Notes under the pieces: model-generated
Databases searched by the model: none
What the model was told of the DNA's origin: nothing
What the model saw: only the letters and a program-made list of their open reading frames with translations
Assembly (NCBI GenBank): GCA_027596075.1
Contig: JADGJC010000101.1
Span: forward strand, 1-64,000
Reading direction: 5' to 3'
Length of the DNA: 64,000 bases
From: Rhizophlyctis rosea
Lineage: Eukaryota > Chytridiomycota > Chytridiomycetes > Rhizophlyctidales > Rhizophlyctidaceae
Shown: positions 35,814 to 46,070 of the stretch, piece by piece
Numbering within the stretch: the stretch's first letter is position 1
How the letters are laid out: each line of letters starts with the position of its first letter
Made by a program: the position numbers and the translations under genes

Positions 35814-37588
35814 ATGGCACCCAACGACAACGATGTGCCTCCTCCCCCAGTTTCAAAGTCCGACGACTACCCATTCCCTGATGGCTGGTCCAGGTCGGTC
35901 AAATGCATTCTAGCTTCATAATAGCCCAATGACGGACAGAGAACGATTGGACTCATTCTCCCATGGCTTCAATGGCATCCCAACGCAGAGCCTACTCCAA
36001 ACAACACAAGAAGTATTTTTTCATCAACTCAAAGACGAAGCAGACATCATGGTAACAGCGATTGAACAGTCCAGCGGTTGGGTTCAATGCCAGCAAGAGC
36101 TCATCTTAATATATGGGCGCCGACAGGGTAGATCCTCGCGACAGCATTTGGAAGAAAAAGACCTGGGCAGAATGTGACCCATCCACAAATGAAGCACCAT
36201 ATGGTGTGTGGTGCTCAGTTCAAACTTTGAAATGCCTCGAACAGCATTCTAATAGAAATTCATTTCACAGGGTGGGAAATAGCCGAAGACCCCCTAGTGG
36301 GAACATACTTCATAGACCACCTATCCCAACGCAACATCCTCGACGACCCCCGCACAACAACCGCAACAACCCAAATGCAACAAATGAAAGAACACATAAC
36401 CCAAGCATCACAAAAAGCTTCCCAACGCGAAGCAGACCACAAAAAGAAACAATCCGCCCTCGCCGATGCCCAACGCGAACTTGACCGTCTCCGCAAATCC
36501 TCTTCCCCAGAAGCAAACATTAAAGACGCCGAACAAAAACGCGACAAACTGGAAAGAGACGTCGCCGCAACCCAATCGGAGGTCGAGGGTCTACGAAAAG
36601 ATGTAGAAGCACTAAAAGCTCTTGCGGACCGACTAGAACGTGACTCCCTCCCCTCCGCACAACCCATTGACCAACTTGTTCAGCAAAAGGCTGTGCAAAC
36701 GGAGATTGACTCCCTCCGCTTGAAGTTGCGGGAGGAGCAGGACAAGAAAGCGGCATTGGAAGCGGAGATTGAGGAGCTTCAGGGACAGTACCAGAAGAAG
36801 CTTTTGGAGAATGTGAGGAAGGAGGCGGGTGTGGTGGGTGGGGAGGAGAGGAAGGAGAGGGGTGGACGGAAGATGAGTGTTGGGCAGGGTGGGGCGGCGG
36901 CGGGGAGGATGGGTGCACCCAGTCGGGAAGCTTTGCCTATCCCGTCGGCAAAGTTCACGACGCGGTTGGATAGGGAGATGGAGTTGTTGGCTTTAAGGGT
37001 AGGTCTTGATGATCAGGATTTTTGCCATGGTCCCGATAGTTGATCTCCGTCCTTTTCCTCATCCGTACCAATACTCCAAAGAGACGCATAGAGCAAGAAC
37101 AACGCGAACAAGCCCTCCTCACCCAAGTCGCCCAAAAAGCCAAAACTGAAGTCGCGCAGGCCATGACAATGGAACACGTCAACAAGGACCAGTTCGGTAG
37201 ACCCGTCATTCCGCAGGTGAAGATGCATCGTCCAATCGAAACAAAGACCCCACATCTCTCTGCATCTAACCATCAAATCAAATGACACTGCAGTGGGTAA
37301 AAGCCCTAAACAATTACGCATCAGCCAGCGCCACCATCCGATCAAACATCAAGACAAAAGCCGCCTCCAGTGGTGGGGATCAACTATCATTCAGAGAGAA
37401 GGTACGTCTGCAGGATGGAAGGCCGGGGTGTTCGCATACAGCCATGCGTGCTTTTTTTTTTTTTTTTCAATTTGGTGTTCGACTCACTGAATGGTTTTGT
37501 TTACGATGTTTACCTACAGATGCTCCTCTTTACATCCCACGAAACCCCACTTGAAAAGGGTGTCAGGGAATTGAATTTGGCTTCTTGA
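35814..37588 (+). CDS. KIBRA/WWC-like tandem WW-domain coiled-coil protein
   Basis: Start in a strong context (CCACCATGG). Exons 35814-35893, 35989-36051, 36127-36203, 36271-36998, then three short 3' exons to TGA at 37586-37588. WW1 is assembled across three exons: PFPDGWSRAYSKQHKKYFFI, NSKTKQTSWVDPRDSIWKKK. The linker KKKTWAEC then leads straight to WW2: YGWEIAEDPLVGTYFIDH, LSQRNILDDPR. The second Trp of WW2 is replaced by Ile, and the WW1-WW2 spacing and the PRD...T.A.C linker are those of animal KIBRA. A long coiled coil follows (MQQMKEHITQASQKASQREA, RKDVEALKALADRLERD). No C2 domain or aPKC-binding tail is seen, so it is shorter (about 430 aa) than animal KIBRA. Likely a cytoplasmic scaffold for PPxY proteins. 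Confidence 0.78.
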
Positions 37589-39282
37589 TGGTGTCCAGGA
37601 ATTGTGACTTATTGCCCGTTTCTATTTCTGTAACAACTTCGAAAATTTGTGTTTTAGTTGCCTCGCAATAGGATGTTTTCGCGAATTTGCGAATTGTGGA
37701 AAAGTGATGTAGACCCCTTAAAGATGCGTGGGGAAATGTTTCCGCTTCTAATGACAGACGGGAACTGAATTTACGACTCTGTGACCTTTTCCTGCACTCC
37801 TGCACCGGCAAACCTCTCCAAGGAGCCCGGCGGTTGTGGCGGACCCCACCGACGATGTCTCCACAAAGTGAAAAACAGCTATAGGCATCAACAAGGCGGA
37901 GATGATTGATCGATTGCTTTGAATGGATACCTCATATCATGGAACAACGACATCACAAGGCTGGAACCACCTTGATAAATATCTTGCTACGCGGTTGCTC
38001 CACCTTCTATTGTCATGTGCTTGCCGATAGCGATAAACTACCCTAATAGAAATTTGAAAGGAACTTCGAAAAGAAACTTAAAAGTGCGTGAAGATGTCAA
38101 AAGGGAACGCTTGAAACGTCTATTGCTTGCAGGTACTCAGCCGTCCCTTCTGCGGCGGTGCACTTCTTTGGTGGTGGGTCAACATCAGTTTATCTCAGGA
38201 TAAAATACCATGGGAAGGTGGCCCCTCTTGGAGGGAGTTATAGCTCACAATCATGTCTTGGGCTGGACTGAGGTCCGCAGCATTATCTCTGTAGCCAGTC
38301 ACCTCTGCAAACCCTTCGGCAGAAATTATACTGACTGCGGGACCCTGTAGGGAGCCCGGTTGGGAGTGCACACCAATCCTTAGGGCTGTTAACAACTTTA
38401 ACAAAATGGTCATAAACCACCCCGTCTTGAAACACGGACTAAGGTGTCCAACATACATGCACGTGTTTGGGCAGCGAACCCACACACAGAATGAAAGTGA
38501 ACTTTGGTGCGATCTTCAGTGCGGTATGGACCGGCGATAGATTTGAGTAAGAGCATGTCGGTCGGGACCCAAAAAGGTGGTGAGGTATGCTTTTGGATAG
38601 GGTGAAGTCAGAGGAAACTCTGGTGGAGGCTTGTAGGGATTCCAACGTGCATACCGATGGTCATGTTTGGGTATAGGAGCGAAAGATCGATGGAACCATC
38701 TAGTGGCTGCGTGAAGCTCCTGAAGCGGAGCACGAGGGGGGAGAAGGTGGAGGAAACTTGGGCGCCCAAGTGGCGAATATTGGGTTTTGCCGAAGGGTCA
38801 ATGTCTCAACCACTGTACTCCAAATCTTTGTACCATTCCAAGACTGCAAAAGTCAAAAGAAAACGTTGGTTGCTACATCATGGTGATGCACGAACAATGG
38901 TGCAATCAATGCTTATAACAATCAATGAATGCCAAGTCTTCATCATGTGTAAGTTGTAACGCAACCTTCTGTAACAAACACCCCAGCCACCATGTTCGCG
39001 CACCCAGCTCCCAGTCACTCAAACTTTCCAGTCACTCAATCTCATATATTCAAAGGTTATGGAATAACAAAAGCAACCATCTTAGCAATAAAATCGACAA
39101 AGAAATCAACACGAATTCACGCCAACGTCACTTATATGATAGACTTTTTGCTATCCTAAAACCAGAGCGAACGCTCTGTCACCAGTGCTAGTTCCGTGCG
39201 TCAATCCCATTGACAAATACCTACGCCTATGTGTTCTTCTTTCCACCAACCACCATCCCCCAACTCATACACGCCTGATCAC
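37589..39282. other. 1.7-kb region without a supported gene
   Basis: Short minus-strand frames (38195-38645) and a plus-strand frame (38657-38959) have no recognisable motifs, splice structure or homology I can see. Possibly decayed sequence. No structured repeat or tRNA found. Confidence 0.4.
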
Positions 39283-41491
39283 TTACCCCATAGCAACCTC
39301 CTCCTCCTCCTCCTCCTCCTCCTCCTCCTCTTCCCACTCTTCCTCTTCTCCATCTCCAGCAGCCGCCGTACCCGCCATACCACCACTAAACCCCTCAACC
39401 TCCTCATCAACAACCATATCATTCTCGCCCTCCCCACCACCCCTCTTCTCCTCATCCGCCGCCGCCGCCGAAGCACCAACCAAAGCCCCAATAATTCCCC
39501 CATCAACATCCATCACATCCCCGCCCTCGCCCTGACGCTCCTCCAATGCCCTAGTCAATGTTAGGACTTCGTCGTGGGCCGGTGCAGGTGCTGCTGACAG
39601 GGGAAGACGTTTCGCTACTTTGCCACCGTAGTACTCGAAAAACGACAGAAATCCAAATTTGGGCATGTAGCGCTGGATGACGTTATACATGAGGAGATCC
39701 GGGATGGACAGCATATGCGGGCACAGGGAGATGAGTTTGCTCAGTGCCTGGGACGACGTCGCAGCGTCCGCGCCGGAGAAGTCGAGGACGAGATTGAAAT
39801 CGTCTATCAATTGAAAGTCTACCTTCGCGCACGCAAAATCTATCGTATCATCTGAGGATGAGGGGAAAACGAATCTCATGAGCAAACAGTTTTTGACCGA
39901 TATCGCCATGGGGTGGTTGTCCAGCCAAATTAGCACAGAGACGCTCACCTTTCCGAACATCATCCATCTCATCCCACTCCCGCGGCGGCCTCCTCCTCAA
40001 CACCTGCCATAACGCCTCAGCAACCTCCATCTCCACACCACGTAACCATTCTCGCATACGGTCGGCATCATTATGATCCGGCCACGGCAACTTCTCCAAA
40101 AACTCCTTCCTCACATCCACCCTCAAAGGCGCAACCGGGCAGACATAAAGCATCCACAAATATATGCCGAACGACACCCGTTGATCCCAATCCACCAGAT
40201 TCCGATAAATCCGCATTTCATAGTAAAATAGCAGATTTGGTGCGAAGCCTTGTCCGATGCTGAATGTCTTGATTTAGCAACAACATTCCCATTTCTAACA
40301 AATCCCCCGAGATGAAACACACCTATCGAAAACCAGCGAATCGAACGCGTCGGCGTTCCCAACACTCCATTTCAAAAATTGCTTCAGTTCACGCAACCCC
40401 CAAGACCCGTCCGCAGCCACCTTAAGGTGCAGGCACCAGTCACGAACGGTGTTTACGGTCGAAGCGTCTGTGGCTGGTTTAGAGCTGGAAATTGCTGCTT
40501 AGTTTACCATCTGATCGAACTCAGAACTGCCATGTGCTCCTCCGTGATTGGTTTCTTACCTTTCCCCAACCTCAATCATGAATTTCCGCGTGAACGAGGC
40601 ATCCATGTTGCTGTCCGCTCCCGTAGTTTTGATGATGCACATAGGGACTTCAATACTCGGCGACACGCATGTTTCGAATGTTGATGATAACTGAACGAGA
40701 CAACCCGTCGGGAGTGGACGGCCGCTGGGGATTATGTGCTCCAGTAATTTGACTGCGTCGTAAGCTCCTGCAACCAAGCCGAGAACAATATGTGAGAAAA
40801 CCAACCATCCGCATCAAATGTCGCAAAGACCTGTCGCGCATCTGACACATCGCATACCATCTCCGAATCCAAAGACAAACTCAAAAGGACACGCCCATTG
40901 AAAGAGATTGCAATCAGGACAAACTCTTCTTCACACATGTTTCGAAAATCACAGTGATAACTTACCCTCATCAAGCCCATCCGCAATCTTCAACTCCTTC
41001 CTCATCAACGACGGAATATCCTCGAACACCGGCATCGGCTCCCTAAGATCATTCAGACTCTGCTGCGCCTTATTCATGTCTTCATCTACAGGATGGACGC
41101 GATGAGATCACCAGAAACGGGAAACGACCTTACGGTATCTCCGTCCCTTGCTCGAGAATGCGCGGGATTCCGTCTAGAAGCGGAAATTAGGCGTCGCGCA
41201 AGATTGATCCGGCGCAGCCACCGCTGATTTTCTTACCCCCCGCCAACAGTCTGTACCATACATTCTCGGTTTTTGACGTTTGTGTTCCTTTGTGATTCAA
41301 TTCAAATTTTATGGCGCACTTGTCTCCGTTTATAACATTGGTGCCTAAATATTTACACATAAGCAAAGGGACTTGCGATGCAGTCAGCGTGAACACGAAC
41401 CTAAACAAACAACCCCGAATCCGCCATGACCCAAAATCTCCCCAACCTTGTACTTGCGAGCAACAATCAGTCCTTGTAACGGATGTGCCAT
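39283..41491 (-). CDS. unknown protein with CK1-like kinase N-lobe
   Basis: From an ATG at 41491 the first exons encode a CK1-type N-lobe: RKYKVGEILGHGGFGVVCLG, then GDKCAIKFELNHKG, then TENVWYRLLAGGDGIPRILE. The Gly-rich loop, the AIKFE lysine and the YR.L.GG motif are in CK1 order. No HRD, DFG or catalytic loop follows. Instead come MNKAQQSLNDLREPMPVFED, then a hydrophobic segment with VKLLEHIIPSGRPLPTGCLV, then GLRELKQFLKWSVGNADAFD, VDWDQRVSFGIYLWMLYV, and a domain with SIPDLLMYNVIQRYMPKFGF. The tail is Ala/Gly/Glu-rich and ends in an almost pure Glu run (about 17 codons GAG/GAA, 39288-39345). One junction near 41100-41135 does not splice cleanly. It may be one gene or two adjacent ones. 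Function unknown. Confidence 0.6.
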
Positions 41492-42578
41492 TGTTATGTT
41501 CGTCGTTGCTGTTGCGGTTGTAGTTAAGGGTATGGTTGATTTCGGGAGTTTTCGCTTGTGATGAAACGCTTTCGGAGCGAGAGAAGGATGAATGGTCTTC
41601 AAACAGTTGATTGTCCCTTCACTGCAGGTTCAGTACCTGGTGCCAGTGGGTTAGTTGATGGAATGCAGCTCAAGATCATATAACGTCATACCCGAAACCA
41701 CAATGACTTCGAAACAGTCAAATGCAACAACCCGATGACAGCAACCACAACTTGGCTGCGCGTGACGGTGGTGAACGGCACTAACTACCCGTATTGACGC
41801 TTCAACTTCTGGACGCCCGGCAAGATCTGTTTGGCGGCAAGCTGTCGTCGTCGCCGTTGGGAGCAGCGACCGTGGGTTCGGCGGGCGGGTCAGGGAGCGG
41901 AACGGTGGGAGGGAGTGGTGCGGCCGTGTCAGGAAGCGATGCAGCTGTTGTTTGAGGGTGACAATCGGGTCAGCGGAAGCACCATTGTGGCACCCAACGA
42001 CAAACAACGACATGAAGCGTAGGAACAACATACCGACCTCGATGTTAATGAGATACAAGGGACTTCGGGGGCCTGCAAACACCGACAAGGAGGTGGAGAA
42101 TCGCCGTTGCAGGATTTAAAATAAAGTTCTGGACAGTTTGGTTCTCAGTCTATTGAATCGAAGGATAGTGCGTGGGATATCCATGGAGGAGGCCTTCAAA
42201 GTGAAGGCGTCACACGCACTACAGAGATGGACGAGATGAAGCAGACCTTCTCTTGCCAACTGCTTTGCATTGGGAATGTCAATTGCATTTGTGGCGCGAA
42301 GGTGGCTTGAATGTCCAGGCAAACGGACTGGATCACTGTGTTGTGCCTGGCCCCAATTCAGACCAAAAAAGGATGTATGAAAAGCGCCACGTATGACGCG
42401 ACCAGGCTGAGTGCAAGCTGTGATTGCACGTCCATTTGTGATTGGGGTTGCGTGTCACTCGTTCAGCAATCGGTTCTGTCCAAATTAGGAAGGTATCGCC
42501 AAGTTGCTGTCATTATGAGTCAACCGGCGATCACCTGACAGACCCGCAAATATTGACCATCTCTCACCCTCACACTTC
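41492..42578. other. region without a supported gene
   Basis: About 1.1 kb upstream of the CK1-like start and of the 42.58-kb TATA box. Open frames at 41651-42088 and 42116-42322 (minus) lack recognisable features. Confidence 0.4.
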
Positions 42579-42586
42579 TATAAAAG
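42579..42586 (+). promoter_or_regulatory. TATA box upstream of repeat C locus
   Basis: TATAAAAG, continuing as ACCCCACC. About 88 bases downstream is an ATG (42675) followed by a 35-codon frame; in another frame the sequence ends AGC TAA GTATC at 42765-42774. The same AGCTAAGTATC string occurs at 11927-11937 before repeat B, so the two loci share both promoter and downstream landmark. The transcript may be noncoding. Confidence 0.55.
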
Positions 42587-42820
42587 ACCCCACCACCCTT
42601 TCACTCTGTCAACCATCTTTCCCTCGCTCTTTTCTTCTACGCACTCTCCATTCGACATCAACTTCATTCTCAACATGCAACATTCGACTTCACTTCAAGC
42701 ATACCAGTTCTCATACTACTTTCGCTTCCGGTCCACGTTTCGACATTGCGCCGATCTACCAAAGCTAAGTATCCCTTCCTAGCTTAGTTTAATAGGGTAG
42801 TGAGGGGGAGGGAGTCCGCG

Positions 42821-42958
42821 GTGCGCCTGTCCCCCTGAACTTTCAGGCAAAGTGCTGACGATTATGGTGATGACGCAGTGTCGGGGGGGCTCATGTTAGC
42901 AATCCTGCCTGCGGGTGATTCAACATGTTTGACGCATTGGCTGCACGCTCTTTCTCCT
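42821..42958. repeat. repeat family C, copy C1 (predicted structured RNA)
   Basis: 138 nt beginning GTGCGCCTGTCCCCCTGAAC. It holds a CCTGA-ACTT-TCAGG hairpin (42834-42847) and a two-step stem CATGTT (42892-42897) with AACATG (42922-42927), enclosing AATC with GATT. A GTGATGA string (C-box-like) lies at 42867-42873. Only four substitutions separate it from C2. Confidence 0.8.
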
Positions 42959-43010
42959 CCGGGGGTGGTTGTTTCGGGCATCGTGAAGGGTCGTGGCGAG
43001 GGGTAGTCCG

Positions 43011-43148
43011 GTGCGCCTGTCCCCCTGAACTTTCAGGCAAAGTGCTGACGATTATGGTGATGACGCAGTGTCGGGGGGGCTTATGTTAGCAATCCTGCCT
43101 GCGAGTGATTCAACATGTTTGACGCATTGACTGCACGCTCGTTCTCCT
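43011..43148. repeat. repeat family C, copy C2 (predicted structured RNA)
   Basis: Direct tandem copy of C1 at a period of 190 bp; the 52-bp spacer is not conserved. In the main stem C1's C-G end pair becomes T-G, so pairing is retained. No conserved ORF crosses both copies. Confidence 0.8.
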
Positions 43149-43981
43149 CACGGGTTTGCCACGCATTCGAAATGACACTTCATCACCTTCTTCAAGAACA
43201 AGATACTAACAACCATTTTGCGTTCCAGCCTTAGGAACCTTTCGCAAGCGTCCTGGCCACGACCAAGCAAGTAACTGCATCCTGGAACGTGGAAATCAGA
43301 GCAAAGCGACCGTAATACTCGGTGGCCACGTCGGTGGACAACATAACTTGTACATACTTGTGTAGAACAACGTAATATACATTTTTATAAACACATTCTC
43401 CGCTTTATGACATGTCAAAAGAGTGTTTCCCATGAAAAATGACCAACTCAAATATGCCACGACAACTCTCACTTTGTGTAAAACTGATGGGGTGCTGCTT
43501 GCGTCTGGTGCTGTCACAAAACAGCCACAGCCCACATTCGAACATCCGTCATGACCCACACGCCTGCAACACTTCTCGCTTTGCCGTTGCGTCATCCAAT
43601 ATATTGTCATAAGTTACATGTCCATCATTGCAAATAACAAGCACCCAACCATTCATTGTCCTCCAGACGACGACTCAATAACAGGTTTACCCTAGAAAGC
43701 CCAACACGGCGATCAACGTAACGGGAGGCGGCATGCTTCCTGCTTGCGGGTATTGCGTACGAGAGAAAAGAGCGTATAGTATGGCCGAGCTCATCGGCGG
43801 ACGCACGGCTGAGCTGATTGCCGGCGGTCCTTCCATCAGCATTGGCGGGGCGGAGTGTGGGTGCTGTTCATGAATGGGTGGTGACTACTGCTGCCGCAAA
43901 TACTCCACAGACGAATGGATGGTCAATTGCAGGAAGTGGCCGGACGAACTCCATCCCTTTCCGCTGCCGTGGCCGATGCGT
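43149..43981. other. gap without a supported gene
   Basis: 833 bases. Minus-strand frame 43296-43610 shows no recognisable motif. The 43885-43981 part may be the decayed 3' end of the RMD5 relic. Confidence 0.4.
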
Positions 43982-44779
43982 TTAAGTTCTCCGCATGCTC
44001 GACGTGATGCTCGGGGTGTTGATGGTGGGATGATGTTCCCGCTGCAGGGGCAAGACTGGCTGCCCCCTATCCGCCAATTCCTTCCGTCCTTGCACAGCCC
44101 CTTGAGCCGCCGGATCAAGATCCCCAAGATCCATTGCCGACAGTACTGTGCACATTTCTTCCACACCCGTCAGCATTTCGGGTGGGGATATTGACCCCTG
44201 CCTCACTTACAAACTCCTGAACAACATCCGAAGGGCCTTCACGGATAAGGTGATATGTCAAAGCCGTATTGCCGTAATCAGTACGGCATCCTTGCCGTCC
44301 AGCGCTCCGAGATCCCAGACTGAATCCAAGTCAGTTTTAAGCTTCTTCTCGACGGCTTTCGAGTATGTGGATAGGGACAACGTTAGATCTTTGTGGTTGT
44401 TGGTGAGTCGGTTGTTGCTGGCTTTTGCTTTGGCGGCGACTTGAGTGAGGTTCCAGGCGATTTGGGAGGGGTCTGGTTGAGGTTGGGCGCTGAAAGCAGA
44501 GTGGATGGGGAAGTCGCCGTTGGATGTTTGGAAGGTAGCGCCGCTGCTCTGCTCCGAATTGACGAGGCTCTGAGGCGATGGGTAGAGGTGTTCTGGGAGG
44601 TGTAGGCTTTCGGCAATGGGTGCAATGGCGGGCCGTTGGGATTGGTGTTGTGTCCCCGCTCGCCGATTCGCTGCCGGGCTCATGGGATGCATCCTCGTGT
44701 GGAGGTGGAGGGGGATGTGCGTCTCGAGGGATGACTTGCGTATATGTGTTATGGGAGTTTCTAGTGATCTACTACGCAA
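43982..44779 (-). pseudogene. RMD5/RMND5-like (GID/CTLH E3) pseudogene fragment
   Basis: Pieces in family order but different frames: NNHKDLTLSLSTYSKAVEKK, then KTDLDSVWDLGALDGKDAVL; then ALTYHLIREGPSDVVQEF; then PEMLTGVEEMCTVLSAMDLG, DLDPAAQ; then GRKELADRG. This follows RMD5/RMND5: the HKD..S..S..GKAI helix, the LisH/CTLH helices (AI..HLI..GQF..A..F..E), the L.AL...DL.PALEWA block and the R..L...GS. block. At least two frame changes occur without usable introns (near 44279 and near 44190). The expected LEFKLHRL-type CRA segment and C-terminal RING are absent. An ankyrin-like reading of one segment (GNTALTYHLIREG) was considered less likely. Probably a decayed paralogue; sequencing indels are an alternative cause of the shifts, but not of the missing RING. 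Confidence 0.6.
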
Positions 44780-46070
44780 GTGGGAAAAAGGATGCGGGAT
44801 CAGCGTTTTCTCTTAGTTCGCGATGAAAGCGTGCGCGGTTTCCGTACTGACTGGGCGCTGCAGATATTTCGCACAAAGAATCTGGCAAATGTCAGCGGTC
44901 CGCACGCACCTCACAATGACACATCCTTTCGCGCTAAATAATCCATTCGCACTCCAACCAAGGGAACAGGCAACACTAAACGACCGCTACAACCCGCGCG
45001 GGCATGCGTTGTTGACCTACGAACAACATAAAAGAACCCGGATTCAGCAACGTAAACGCGATCAGCAATTGGAACATCTCCCATTGCCTCACATGCAAGT
45101 GACCAAAATCAACGCATAAGGTGCAAATGTGCGCTCTTCCGCAACATATATTAGCAACGCACAATCTGAGGCCGACTAATTCATATCCCATTGGTTTTCT
45201 CATGCAAGACACGCTCAAATCATCCACCGTCCGCTTCCACTCTTTATCCACCGTCAAGTCCTCAAAACTAACAGCACTCAAGGAGAGCGAGCATAGCCGA
45301 CCCGAACGGTCCCACCAGTCGTTGACTTTCACGCACGACATGCATATCCGGCTATTGCAGCAATATTAGCGGAAAGGCGTGTCAAAAACACGGAGACGTT
45401 TCGGGCATGAAGGTGCTGGGAGAAGGCGGAATAGAGGTTATTGGTAGATCAGTCTGCTGTGGTGAAACTTCTTCGCCAACGCCATCAGTCAGGGCAGGAG
45501 AGATGTTATGGCGGGTTACCCTTCCCCCGCGCTTCGTCCGAAAGTTGCGGACAAAGCCTCGAACCGTATGAAGGGAACATACGTAGCGATAAGCTTGTGG
45601 CCGACTTGTACTTCTTTTCCGTGCTCAACAGCAAAACCGCTCTTCGTACCGTGCGGTAATGTAGGTAGAGGGCAGCTGTGCTTGCCATAGTTGAATGAAG
45701 GCATCGTGAGCTTGCTGGGCAGCATTGAAAGCAAAAATAGCATCCGTTCAGTCGACTCTGGGGGCCTGGGGCTGAGCCCCACGTCTCCACGTCCAAATCG
45801 TCCGTGGATTACTAATACAGCTGAGTAAAAATGACACAAATGACTCATAGTTCAGCCCCACATCCTGCTGTTACAACGCGCTGATCAGATCACTGATGCA
45901 ATTGAAGGGTTGGTCTGGGCATGCTGACTGTGCTGACGGCCTCGGCTCGAACTTCTGCAGTCTGCTATCTCCCCTGCCCTCTACAATCTCCTTGCATTCA
46001 CGGCAAACACTGAACTTCTAATCTCACCCACACCTTGTACATCTCGCTTCGGAAACGCACTTGATACAGT
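44780..46070. other. region without an intact gene
   Basis: About 1.3 kb with scattered coding-looking minus-strand pieces, e.g. 45134-45340 (FEDLTVDKEWKRTVDDLSVS) and 45600-45730 (AHDAFIQLWQAQLPSTYITA, interrupted by a stop). They look like decayed coding sequence and may be part of the same relic locus. Confidence 0.35.

Noticed and set aside
38195..38959. Short frames between the KIBRA-like gene and the CK1-like gene
   Set aside because: No motifs, splice logic or conserved features; treated as noncoding or decayed.
42821..43148. Repeat C as C/D-box snoRNAs
   Set aside because: A GTGATGA C-like box is present, but no terminal stem with a paired D box at suitable distance was found; left as unknown structured RNA.
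44150..44290. Ankyrin repeat reading of GNTALTYHLIREG
   Set aside because: Flanking blocks in neighbouring frames fit RMD5/RMND5 in order, which explains more of the sequence than a single ankyrin unit.
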